This document shows positions 25,075 to 32,961 of a DNA stretch of 58,383 bases, in pieces. A program made the position numbers and the translations under genes. The stretch is from a bacterium (GTDB taxonomy: Bacteria > Bdellovibrionota_C > UBA2361 > RFPC01): positions 1 to 58,383 of the forward strand of contig JAUIIO010000024.1 of assembly GCA_030431715.1 (NCBI GenBank). Reading direction: 5' to 3'. How positions within the stretch are numbered: the stretch's first letter is position 1; every line of letters begins with the position of its first letter. The notes beneath the pieces are model-generated. The model was not told the origin of the DNA. It ran no database searches and was given only the letters and a program-made list of their open reading frames with translations.

Positions 25075-27158
25075 CTTCTTCAGCAATCGTATTTCTTTGC
25101 TTACTCGTAATTCTCATTGTGCTTTTTCTCTCAGAGCGATTCCCCGTTGATATTACGGCGATCTCGGGACTGCTTCTCTTTGTCTTTCTCGGTTATATTG
25201 ACATGGATGACGCCTTTAATGGCTTTTCATCGCCAGCGGTCATTACGATGATGGGCACCTTTTTTTTAGGAGGGGCGCTTCGAGTTACCGGAGTAGCAGA
25301 TCGTGTTGCTCGGCTCATTCATGAATTTGTAGGGGAAAATGAAATATATAATATCGCGGCGGTGATGTGTCTTGGAGCCACTCTATCTGCTTTTATGACG
25401 AATGTAGCAGCAGTTGCTGTTCTGCTTCCTGCAGTAGTAGGCATAGCCCATCATTCTGGTATTTCTCCTTCTCGTCTTTTACTACCGCTGGCCTTTTCGG
25501 CAGTTCTTGGAGGGATGGTGACGCTTATAGGTACAACTCCTAATATACTTATTGGTGATATTATGGCCGGCTCTGGTCTTGAGCCTTTTTCATTTTTTAG
25601 CTTTAGCCCGCTCGGAGTACTTCTCGTTTTAACCGGTATCGTTGCTGTGGTGTTCGCGTCACAACTGCTTCTTCCAGATAAGGCAGTACCGAGACGTAAG
25701 CGCGAGAAGCGAGATCTTCGAAAGGTCTATAAGCTTGAAGAACGCCTCTTTTCCTTGACTATCAATTCTGAATCCCCTCTCGCTGGAGTGCCGCTATCCA
25801 GGAGTGGCCTAAGTACGCTACTCGATCTTCATGTCATGGCCATATTGCGTGACAAGGAGCGGGTTCTTGCTCCGTCCTTTGAGGAGATTATTAGAGCTGG
25901 CGATGTTTTGATAGTTCGAGGAAGAATTAGTGAGGTGAAATATATGCTCTCATTCGCTCGTGCGGAAGCTGAGCGAATAGAGGATTCCTCGCCGTATCTA
26001 CGCTACTCCGCTGAAGATGAAGAGAAAGATCTGTCTTTTACCTTTGTTGATATCCCTGATGAAAACCAGCTTGCAGGAAAAAAGTTTCGTAGAGACAGAT
26101 TAGAGGACTATTTTTCCTTCAAAGTGCTTGGTGTTAAGAGAGATGGCGAGCTCGATCCAGACACCGCAGAGCTTCGCGCTGGAGACAGAGTACTAGTGAC
26201 AGGGTATGAAAAAATTCGCCCTCAGCTAAAAATGCTATCTGACATTGAGCTACATGAGGTCGAAGACGAGCGAGTTGCTCTTGAGTCAGATGAGATAGAA
26301 ATCGTAGAAGTCATTCTCTCTCCACGCTCTTCACTTATTGGTAAAACCCTTAGGGATATCTCTTTCCGCGATAAGTATGGGTATCAGGTGCTTGCTCTTT
26401 GGCGAGCTGGACGTCCCGTACGATCCCGAGTGGCTATCGATCCTCTTCATTTTGGAGATGCTCTTCTTTTACAAGGGCCAAAGAGTAAGCGGGGGATAAT
26501 CCGCAATGATGATAACTTCGTCGTTCTCTCTGAAGATAGTGATGACCGTAAGGTGCGAAGTGCCAGAGCTTGGTCTGCGATTGTTGCCTTACTCGTAACG
26601 ATTGCACTTGCCGTAAGCGCAATCGTGCCAGTACATGTTGCTGCATTTACTGGAGCTGCGCTTACGGTAATCTGCGGAGCCCTGACAATGACAGAGGCGT
26701 ACAGAGAGATTGAATGGAAGATTATTTTCCTACTGGCGTGTCTTATTCCTATTGGCGCGGCGGTGGAAACTACAGGAGTTGCGAGTTTTATAGCACATGT
26801 TTTAGTTGATAATGTTGGTCACATGGGACCAGTTGCTTTGCTGATTGGCTTCTCATTACTAGCAAGTCTTTTAAGTCAGACACTAGACGGTAGTCTCTCT
26901 GTAATATTACTCGCTCCTATATCGCTTCAAACTGCAAAAGCACTTGATCTTAATCCTTATGCCTTCTTAATGGCGATAACGCTTTCGGCTTCAATTGCAT
27001 TCTTAACCCCTTTTAGCCACAAGGCGAATCTTCTTGTTATGGGAGCCGGTGGATACCGGGTGGCAGACTACTTTAAGATGGGACTACTTCTAAGCGTTGT
27101 CTCATTTCTAACCCTCTGGATCTTTTTACCAATATTATATCCACTAAGCGCAAGCTAA
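25071..27158 (+). CDS. SLC13/DASS-family transporter with RCK_C modules
   Basis: This is an inner-membrane transporter of 695 residues. Hydrophobic segments occupy 1-210 and 505-695. The family-like SFMTNVAAVAVLLP-type motif is here AFMTNVAAVAVLLPAV, followed by MVTLIGTTPNILIGDIM. The cytoplasmic middle carries three RCK_C/TrkA_C-like units (about 220-300, 320-385 and 395-460), each with a GD(V/R)L(I/V)V(R/T)G-type strand. Most relatives I recall have two. Likely substrates are sulfate, dicarboxylate or similar anions; sequence alone does not tell. It is coupled to pgi by start-stop overlap. Confidence 0.85.
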   Translation: MTSSAIVFLCLLVILIVLFLSERFPVDITAISGLLLFVFLGYIDMDDAFNGFSSPAVITMMGTFFLGGALRVTGVADRVARLIHEFVGENEIYNIAAVMCLGATLSAFMTNVAAVAVLLPAVVGIAHHSGISPSRLLLPLAFSAVLGGMVTLIGTTPNILIGDIMAGSGLEPFSFFSFSPLGVLLVLTGIVAVVFASQLLLPDKAVPRRKREKRDLRKVYKLEERLFSLTINSESPLAGVPLSRSGLSTLLDLHVMAILRDKERVLAPSFEEIIRAGDVLIVRGRISEVKYMLSFARAEAERIEDSSPYLRYSAEDEEKDLSFTFVDIPDENQLAGKKFRRDRLEDYFSFKVLGVKRDGELDPDTAELRAGDRVLVTGYEKIRPQLKMLSDIELHEVEDERVALESDEIEIVEVILSPRSSLIGKTLRDISFRDKYGYQVLALWRAGRPVRSRVAIDPLHFGDALLLQGPKSKRGIIRNDDNFVVLSEDSDDRKVRSARAWSAIVALLVTIALAVSAIVPVHVAAFTGAALTVICGALTMTEAYREIEWKIIFLLACLIPIGAAVETTGVASFIAHVLVDNVGHMGPVALLIGFSLLASLLSQTLDGSLSVILLAPISLQTAKALDLNPYAFLMAITLSASIAFLTPFSHKANLLVMGAGGYRVADYFKMGLLLSVVSFLTLWIFLPILYPLSAS

Positions 27159-27177
27159 CTTCTCGCAAGATGATTTC

Positions 27178-27314
27178 CCTACTCCGTGTTCTCCGCGAGC
27201 TCCCGTGTTTTTTATATTACATACTCCCCGAAGCAGAGGTACTGCGGAGCAGCCATATATCTAAGGATCTACAAAGAAAAAAATAACAGGGAGATCGCGG
27301 AGCACGCGGAGGGG
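27178..27314. repeat. Long inverted-repeat element, CTCCGCG/CTCCGTG arms
   Basis: The left arm (27182-27212) is CTCCGTGTTCTCCGCGAG plus CTCCCGTG and T tract. The right arm (27280-27313) is the approximate complement (GGGAGATCGCGGAGCACG). The interior has the small hairpin CTGC-GGA-GCAG at about 27242-27252. It lies between the convergent transporter gene and a small membrane-protein gene. Confidence 0.6.
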
Positions 27315-27316
27315 GG

Positions 27317-27541
27317 TTATTTAAAAAGTCGATCCATCTCTTCTTTATGAGATGTCTTCTCGCTTTTTTCAGTTGAATCCGTTTTAGCCTGTGAATCAGT
27401 AAAGATTGGTCTTCGATCTTCAATTACAGGAGGGCCGGAGTTTAGTGACACCGCGTAGTACGGTACTCCAATGGAAGCAAGCAAGCCGAATACAAGGAAT
27501 GCACCGATAACGTTCATGATTTTCTTAACTACAGAAGACAT
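27317..27541 (-). CDS. Small single-span membrane protein
   Basis: A 74-residue frame starts at an ATG with TGAGG upstream. One hydrophobic helix (IGAFLVFGLLASIGVPYYAV) is followed by a short Pro-rich stretch and a charged tail (TDSTEKSEKTSHKEEMDRLF). The layout is that of a signal-anchored periplasmic small protein. No family recognised. It is flanked downstream by the inverted-repeat element. Confidence 0.55.
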   Translation of the reverse strand: MSSVVKKIMNVIGAFLVFGLLASIGVPYYAVSLNSGPPVIEDRRPIFTDSQAKTDSTEKSEKTSHKEEMDRLFK

Positions 27542-27560
27542 AACTATAACCTCAAAAAAT

Positions 27561-27635
27561 AGAGTGCTTTAACCCGACCGCTTAGGAATAAATCGGCATG
27601 AATGAACAAGAGCTTTAATATTTGAAAAGCACTCT
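27561..27635. repeat. 10-bp inverted repeat with 55-base spacer
   Basis: AGAGTGCTTT (27561-27570) is exactly complementary to AAAGCACTCT (27626-27635). It lies upstream of the small membrane-protein gene (minus strand) in a 364-base gap. It could be a regulatory stem or a remnant element. Confidence 0.4.
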
Positions 27636-27730
27636 AACTATAGGTACTTATCGTAGTCTTCCTACTGTGTTGTAAGTGTTGATCGATCTGGATAAGTGCT
27701 TGATTTTTTATGTAAGCAATAGAGGATAAA

Positions 27731-27800
27731 ACACAGGAGCCCACGGAGAACGCGGAGCGAGCTATCTTTGCTTCTCCGTGTTCTCCGTGGGCTCCTGTGT
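27731..27800. repeat. 27-bp near-perfect hairpin, CTCCGTG family
   Basis: Arms 27731-27757 and 27774-27800 pair over 27 bases with one G-T wobble (ACACAGGAGCCCACGG and complement), around a 16-base loop. It uses the same arm motif as the elements at 27.2, 43.1 and 52.4 kb, but without the roughly 60-base core. The remaining gap to 27905 holds only short GC-rich repeats (GGTGCAGGTGCAGGAGG) and no gene I can support. Confidence 0.85.
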
Positions 27801-27905
27801 GGTTATTCAAGCTAACAACACCGGTATGCATTCCGCGAATGCGGCCAAGGGGTGAATGCTTACCCTGCTGTGCGGAGGATTTTGGTGCAGGTGCAGGAGG
27901 AAGAG

Positions 27906-28433
27906 TTAGTCAATCGACAATGCCAACGCTGTAGCGGCTATGACGGAGGCAATTTTTACAGCAGATTGTATGCCTGTTTTTTGAAGACCAGATTCTACAA
28001 GGTGTTTTGTATGCGACTCGATGCACATGCCGCAGCCGTTTATGGCTGATACTGCTAGGCTCATAAGTTCGAAGTCGATTTTCTCTACGCCAGATTTAGA
28101 GATGAAACTCATTCTGAGTCCAGCAGGCATGGTAGAGAAAGAGCTATCTCCAACAAGGTGTAAAAATCGGTAGTAAACATTATTCATTGCCATAATAGTA
28201 GCGGCGCCTTTTGCTGCGGCTTGTTCAGTGTCTGAAAGTTGGTCTCGTACCTCAGACTGAATACCTTTTAGGAGCACATCTGACTTTGTCGCGCATGCAC
28301 AGGCTAAGGCAACGAGGTGAACTTGCTTTTGAGTGAGCCCAGTAGCTCCCTCTTCTGTCAGGATGCTACCAAGATTGAGTTTAATATCCTTAGCGTACTC
28401 AGGAAGACTTGATTTTAATTCTTGTAGTGACAT
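27906..28433 (-). CDS. AhpD-like alkylhydroperoxidase
   Basis: This is a 175-residue protein of the carboxymuconolactone decarboxylase/AhpD family. The redox motif CGMC followed by IESHTKH (C-x2-C-x3-H type) is within SAINGCGMCIESHTKHL. The full-length two-repeat AhpD organisation fits the size. AhpD supplies electrons to, or acts alongside, AhpC. The adjacent AhpC gene on the same strand, 113 bases upstream, supports a peroxide-defence pair. A CATTGCGAG palindrome sits in the gap between them. Confidence 0.88.
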   Translation of the reverse strand: MSLQELKSSLPEYAKDIKLNLGSILTEEGATGLTQKQVHLVALACACATKSDVLLKGIQSEVRDQLSDTEQAAAKGAATIMAMNNVYYRFLHLVGDSSFSTMPAGLRMSFISKSGVEKIDFELMSLAVSAINGCGMCIESHTKHLVESGLQKTGIQSAVKIASVIAATALALSID

Positions 28434-28454
28434 GTAAGATCCTTAGTATAGCCT

Positions 28455-28531
28455 GTCATTGCGAGCGTAGCGAAGCAATCTCCTGAACGTGCCTGTATTT
28501 CTAGAGATTATTTCGCTACGCTCGCAATGAC
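28455..28531. repeat. CATTGCGAGCG palindromic dispersed repeat
   Basis: The first and last 20 bases (28455-28474 GTCATTGCGAGCGTAGCGAA and 28512-28531) are perfect complements. The family recurs at 29.2, 41.5 and 49.0 kb. It lies between the AhpC- and AhpD-like genes, where it may attenuate or stabilise the transcript. Confidence 0.85.
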
Positions 28532-28546
28532 GCAGAGAGTTAAATT

Positions 28547-29119
28547 TTAAGCTGCCGTAGCCTGATGTAGGTCGATAGTCTCATCTCCTTTGCTCCAGTT
28601 ACACGGACAAAGCTCATCGCTTTGCAGTGCATCAAGAACACGCAGGACCTCTTTAGGGTTACGTCCGACATTTAAGTCAGTAACCATTGAGAATCGAACG
28701 ATTCCACCGGGATCGATAATAAAGGTAGCTCGCTGTGACACGCCTTCATTTTGATCAAGGATCCCAAGAGCAGTTGAGAGTTCTCGCTTGATGTCGGCAA
28801 GCATTGGGAATGGAAGATCTCGAAGCTCCTCTTGATGCTTTCTCCATGCCCAGTGGGTGAATTCGCTGTCAGTGCTAGCAGCAAGAACTTGCGCATCTCG
28901 GTCTTGAAAGTCTTCATTGAGCTCACCAAATGCTGCAATCTCAGTAGGGCAAACAAATGTGAAGTCTTTTGGATAGAAGAACAACACGAGCCACTTTCCC
29001 TCAAAGCTCTTGTCGGTAAGGGTAGTGAATACATTATCGATATTAATCTTATCGAACGGTTTGCCATCGACGGCGGTTAGTTTGAATTCGGGACACTGTT
29101 CCCCTACAGAAATAGTCAT
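28547..29119 (-). CDS. AhpC/TSA-family peroxiredoxin
   Basis: This is a 2-Cys peroxiredoxin reducing hydroperoxides in the cytoplasm. The peroxidatic Cys57 is in FYPKDFTFVCPTE. The C-terminal ELCPCNWSKG has two Cys, as in mycobacterial-type AhpC, which uses AhpD. This agrees with the AhpD-like neighbour. The frame can begin at an ATG at 29131, but the ATG at 29119 follows GGAG at the right distance and gives the standard N-terminus MTISVGEQCPEF. Confidence 0.92.
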   Translation of the reverse strand: MTISVGEQCPEFKLTAVDGKPFDKINIDNVFTTLTDKSFEGKWLVLFFYPKDFTFVCPTEIAAFGELNEDFQDRDAQVLAASTDSEFTHWAWRKHQEELRDLPFPMLADIKRELSTALGILDQNEGVSQRATFIIDPGGIVRFSMVTDLNVGRNPKEVLRVLDALQSDELCPCNWSKGDETIDLHQATAA

Positions 29120-29162
29120 ATGGCACTCCATTTTTACGTTATCATTACGTTATGTATTAAAG

Positions 29163-29247
29163 TCATTGCGAGGAGCTGAGACCGTAAGGTCGAACGACGC
29201 GGCAATCTCTCGATAGAACGTCACAAATCTGCGCCTCCTCGCAATGA
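29163..29247. repeat. CATTGCGAGGAG palindromic dispersed repeat
   Basis: Terminal inverted repeats TCATTGCGAGGAG (29163-29175) and CTCCTCGCAATGA (29235-29247) flank an interior with CGAACGACGCGGCAATCTC. It belongs to the same family as the copy at 41.5 kb. It lies upstream of the AhpC-like gene, in the gap to the carboxypeptidase gene. Confidence 0.8.
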
Positions 29248-29301
29248 AGTTCTTTTCAAGGCTCTGGCACAAGGCTCAGGAGAATTATAAGTAATCAGCC
29301 G

Positions 29302-30783
29302 TCAAACACAATGCTTCTGGCTGATATACCTTAAAAATGGCTCATGAGAGAGCTGTTTACCACTGAGGCGCATCGCAATTTCGGGCCCATTGTACGTCAT
29401 TCCGTGCTGGTGAATGTTGACTCGCAGCCACTCAATTATGTCGTTGAATTTTCTATTCAAGATCAGCTCATCGAGGTTGAGTCTTTCTTCTTGCATCTTA
29501 TCAAGCATCAAAGCTCCGTAGAGATTGCCGAGAGCGTAAGTAGGGAAGTACCCAAAACCAACATTATACCAGTGTACGTCCTGAAGGATTCCGGAACTGT
29601 CATCTGGAACATCGATATCGAGGTATTTCTTATAAAGGGCATTCCACGCGTCAGGCAGCTCTGCCGGAGAAAGGCGGTGATTAAACAATTCTTCTTCAAG
29701 AAGCATGCGAATAACAATGTGAAGAGAGTAGGTAACCTCATCTGCTTCAACTCGGATAAGTGACGATTCTACCTGATTAAGAGAGTTCCAGATCTCATCT
29801 TCTGAAGTTTTAGAAGCAAGATCGGGCAGGGATCGACTAAGAGTTTCGAAAAGATAGCCAGCAAAAGCTCTGCTCCTTCCCATAATGTTTTCTAGAAACC
29901 TCGATTGTGACTCGTGAATACTAAGCGAAACAGCCATTCCGCGCGGAGTCCCGCAATGTTTCTCGTCAAACCCGTATTCGTAGAGGGCGTGCCCTGCTTC
30001 GTGGAGTAGTGTCAGTAGCGATGAAAGATAATTTTCAGATGAATAACGAGTAGTGATTCTTAAGTCTCTTGGTCCAATTGAGGTCATAAATGGGTGAGTC
30101 GTGGCGTCGACTCTCCCGAATTCAGCTTTATAGCCAATGTCATCCATGATTTGAGCATTAAGCTTAATCTGATCTTCAATCGAAAGCGGATGTATCTGGC
30201 ATGGACGTTGTAAGGACTTCTCCTTTATTTCAGGGAGAAGCTTACTCAATCCTTCTGCGAGTTCAAGAAGTGCAGGTTTAATGATAGAGAGTTTCGAACC
30301 GGGTTCAAAGCTATCAAGTAGGGCATCGTACGGAGTCTCCATGAAACCAAGCAGGTGTGCTTCTTCAAGTGCAAGATGTATGTTCGTTTGGAGATAGGGG
30401 AGAACTTCCTGAAAAGAATTATTCTTACGTGCAGAAATCCACGCAGAGTATCCTTCCGAGAAGGCTTGTGTTTTGTTTGCTACAAATTGCTCTGGAAGCT
30501 TTCTCTTTAAGTCAGCTTCCCTCTTTATTTCACGCACATTAACAAGATCATCACCTTTGAGATCGCAGGCTGAAAGTTCATCTATTACTTTTAAAAATTC
30601 TTCTGCAGTATAGCGTTGATGTATAAGGCGCGAGGTGATCTCGAGCTGAGCTGTACGAGAATACTCACCACGGATAGGCATATATACCTGTTTGTCCCAG
30701 CCTAGAAGCTGCTCTATGCATTGTAGGTGGTAGATCTCTTTGAGTTGTGTGTAAAAGGAGTGTAGAAGTTTCTCGTTTGCCAT
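29302..30783 (-). CDS. Thermostable carboxypeptidase Taq type (M32)
   Basis: This is a cytoplasmic zinc metallocarboxypeptidase of 493 residues, the family length. The zinc motif HEAGH is at 261-265 in LLTLLHEAGHALYEYG. Other M32 landmarks are LLGWDKQVYMPIRG near the N-terminus, THPFMTSIGPRDLRITTRY and the ESQSRFLENIMGRS segment. It is likely involved in peptide turnover. It appears monocistronic. Confidence 0.92.
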   Translation of the reverse strand: MANEKLLHSFYTQLKEIYHLQCIEQLLGWDKQVYMPIRGEYSRTAQLEITSRLIHQRYTAEEFLKVIDELSACDLKGDDLVNVREIKREADLKRKLPEQFVANKTQAFSEGYSAWISARKNNSFQEVLPYLQTNIHLALEEAHLLGFMETPYDALLDSFEPGSKLSIIKPALLELAEGLSKLLPEIKEKSLQRPCQIHPLSIEDQIKLNAQIMDDIGYKAEFGRVDATTHPFMTSIGPRDLRITTRYSSENYLSSLLTLLHEAGHALYEYGFDEKHCGTPRGMAVSLSIHESQSRFLENIMGRSRAFAGYLFETLSRSLPDLASKTSEDEIWNSLNQVESSLIRVEADEVTYSLHIVIRMLLEEELFNHRLSPAELPDAWNALYKKYLDIDVPDDSSGILQDVHWYNVGFGYFPTYALGNLYGALMLDKMQEERLNLDELILNRKFNDIIEWLRVNIHQHGMTYNGPEIAMRLSGKQLSHEPFLRYISQKHCV

Positions 30784-30831
30784 AAAGGCACTATAGTAGA
30801 TACTTCACTAATCGACCAGCAGTGTCTGTAC

Positions 30832-32610
30832 CTATGAGCTACATTTTCGTTTCTTGCAACGTTTTACACATCGACGCTTTTTGAGTTTCGGATTTTTGCG
30901 TTTTTTTCGTTTACACTTACGCTTACATTTTTTCTTCTGCTTCGCAGTACACATTGGTCCAGTTGTATCTATGGTTGCACCTCCATTACTGCCACCATTC
31001 TGGTTGATTCCTCCGCCTCCTGAACCAGAACCTGAATTATTCCCTGCTGGAATGTAAGTGTCATTTAACGTTGGTAAAAACTGCCCATCTGCGTAGCGAA
31101 AGCCGAGCGCTGGTGAGAATACAATAGTTTCAGATTCGACTTCAAATTGACCGGGAAGATATGGTTTGCTTCCAATATCGTGGTCTGCGAGTACTACCCG
31201 ATATTGCCCCTGTGGGTCTGCCTTTTGAACAGAGACAATGCCGTTATAGACTGTTCCATCTACATTTCCATCATTGATTGCTCCAAGATTGCCAGTCCCA
31301 TTATTGTCGATGCTACGTAGATAGAGAGGCTTGTATGTGTCCTCTGGCTTCACTTCTGGATAACTACTAAAAAGTTTAAAAGAAGATTGAGGAAGTCTGA
31401 TGAGACAACCATAGGCAGAGAACATTCGTGCTCGAACGTCAAAGTCGTTAGGCACGGTAGTTGTTGGGGGAGTGTAATCTACGAGAATACGGTGACTGGC
31501 CTTTGACCCGTGTGGGTTATACTGATGGATTGTATAGTTCAGGCTCGTGTAGGATCCGTTGAGTAAGATGTTTTGTATTGAGACGTGCAAGTCAAGCTCA
31601 ACATATGGTTGTCCAAACGGAACAGGCTTTTCGGTGTACTGCCGTGTCTGAAGATTGAAAACGCCCCCTTCAGATACCATCCAAGCGAGCGTATCAATGT
31701 GCTTGTCACCCGGAGCGTGATTTAAGATCTCCCACGATTCCGCTTTTAAATACCTTATGGGAAGCTTTTGTCCTTCAGGGCCAGTAACCGTTACGCTGGC
31801 ACCGCGCATGTCGGCTCCCGGAATTGTTGCTGACCAGTTTTCATCAATGAATACATAGGGAATATTACCAGCTGGTGGCCATAGAATAGGGTTTTCGCTT
31901 GTAGTGGTGCTTGTATTTGATCTTGTTGTAATTGCCCCGGTAGCTCCATCAAAGCTACGAGTACTTGATCTTCCATTTTCATTTATGATCCAACTTGTAG
32001 GCTGGACTGTTCCTACTCCTGCAGATGAGAGTTGTGGGGATAAAAGGATCTTTCGTTTAAATGGATAAACATGATTGTCGCCAGCAAAAAAAACAGCGCC
32101 ATTGTCATCACTCACAATTGAAGCATAGAGAGTTTCTGCAGCCCCACCTCTATAAGAAGTGGTTCCCTGCTTCATAAGATCGACAGCTTCAGGAAAAAAA
32201 TACTTTCCAGCTCTGTTGTCTGTAATTGTATCAGTTCCTCCACGTAAGGGATCGTGTAGCATCGTTGGCCCTTGCGATGGGCTCTCCGCCAGCATAAGGG
32301 CTATGCGCTGGGCCTGACTACTTAGGTTTGAGTCCGGTGTGATGTCCCCGGGGAGTCCTGCCAAGGCTCTCATGAAATTTAATCGATTAATTGTTGCTTC
32401 AATATATTGAGGATTGATTGTTCCCGCATCTCCGGTGACAACTCTTCCGTTCCACTCAGGATCAGTGTAGTCGGCCGGGCAAAAGTAGGTGCGATACATA
32501 TTAGTAACTTCACTCTTATCAAGAGTGTTGATAGCAGGAACTTCTGCGAGAAGTGATGTGCTGGTGAAAATGAGAGTGAAAGCGGTGAGTAGTTGACTGC
32601 GAAAAAACAT
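30832..32610 (-). CDS. Secreted CAP/SCP-like protein with basic Cys-rich tail
   Basis: I chose the ATG at 32610 (an upstream ATG-like start at 32631 also exists). It follows AGGG and starts a signal peptide (RSQLLTAFTLIFTSTSLLAE). Residues about 55-200 resemble a CAP (SCP/PR-1) domain: NRLNFMRALAGLPGDITPDS with LSSQAQRIALMLAE, then TMLHDP and a VGVGT-like AGVGT. The middle is beta-rich. The last 45 residues follow a Gly/Ser/Asn linker and are almost entirely Lys/Arg/Cys (KKKCKRKCKRKKRKN and KRRCVKRCKKRKCSS). Such a tail could bind polyanions such as LPS, DNA or capsule. It lies divergently upstream of flagellin array 1. Confidence 0.7.
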   Translation of the reverse strand: MFFRSQLLTAFTLIFTSTSLLAEVPAINTLDKSEVTNMYRTYFCPADYTDPEWNGRVVTGDAGTINPQYIEATINRLNFMRALAGLPGDITPDSNLSSQAQRIALMLAESPSQGPTMLHDPLRGGTDTITDNRAGKYFFPEAVDLMKQGTTSYRGGAAETLYASIVSDDNGAVFFAGDNHVYPFKRKILLSPQLSSAGVGTVQPTSWIINENGRSSTRSFDGATGAITTRSNTSTTTSENPILWPPAGNIPYVFIDENWSATIPGADMRGASVTVTGPEGQKLPIRYLKAESWEILNHAPGDKHIDTLAWMVSEGGVFNLQTRQYTEKPVPFGQPYVELDLHVSIQNILLNGSYTSLNYTIHQYNPHGSKASHRILVDYTPPTTTVPNDFDVRARMFSAYGCLIRLPQSSFKLFSSYPEVKPEDTYKPLYLRSIDNNGTGNLGAINDGNVDGTVYNGIVSVQKADPQGQYRVVLADHDIGSKPYLPGQFEVESETIVFSPALGFRYADGQFLPTLNDTYIPAGNNSGSGSGGGGINQNGGSNGGATIDTTGPMCTAKQKKKCKRKCKRKKRKNPKLKKRRCVKRCKKRKCSS

Positions 32611-32783
32611 GAATAACCCTAAAAAAATCAAAACTATGGGGTCTAAAAAACGCCCATAAATCTGTTATGGCAGGTGGGGCCGAAATGGCTCATAAGGGCT
32701 ATTTCCCTAGGAGTAAGACATTGAAAGAGTAGAAAGGTAGTAATATTAAGCGGTTGCACTGCTTGTGCACAGCCTTTCTCGGT

Positions 32784-32810
32784 TAAGAAAAGGTACATAA
32801 ATGCCGATAA
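32784..32810 (+). promoter_or_regulatory. Sigma-28 (FliA)-type promoter of flagellin array 1
   Basis: TAAGAAAA, an 11-base spacer, then GCCGATAA (32803-32810) matches the enteric FliA consensus TAAAGTTT-N11-GCCGATAA closely, with an exact -10. Transcription would start near 32817, giving a leader of about 145 bases before the first flagellin ATG at 32962. Confidence 0.8.
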
Positions 32811-32875
32811 TTAATACGTTAAGTGTTTGATAACTCAAACATTTAGCAGAATTAAGTATTGGATGTAATTTAGTA

Positions 32876-32936
32876 GTGCAAGGAAGTACGAACGCTCGCA
32901 GTTTATTCGCGAGCATAAGCATAGAGATCTTTGATC
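32876..32936 (+). promoter_or_regulatory. Conserved 5' leader element with hairpin, array 1
   Basis: These 61 bases align without gaps to 54648-54708 before the second array, with 12 mismatches. They begin GTGCAAGGAAGTAC and end CATAGAGATCTTTGATC. A hairpin pairs GCTCGC (32894-32899) with GCGAGC (32909-32914). The other array has GCTCTTA/TAAGAGC at the same place, so two base pairs changed on both sides. This supports an RNA structure. Confidence 0.7.
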
Positions 32937-32961
32937 TGATTGTGAGTGAGGCTGATGTCTT

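Noticed and set aside
27634..27831. 65-residue minus-strand frame
   Set aside because: It lies inside the 27-bp hairpin and its flanks, has repeat-derived composition and no ribosome site.
28455..28531. Simple intrinsic terminator for the AhpC-like gene
   Set aside because: The stem is perfect but no T tract follows on either strand, and the same sequence recurs at several other loci, so a dispersed repeat fits better.
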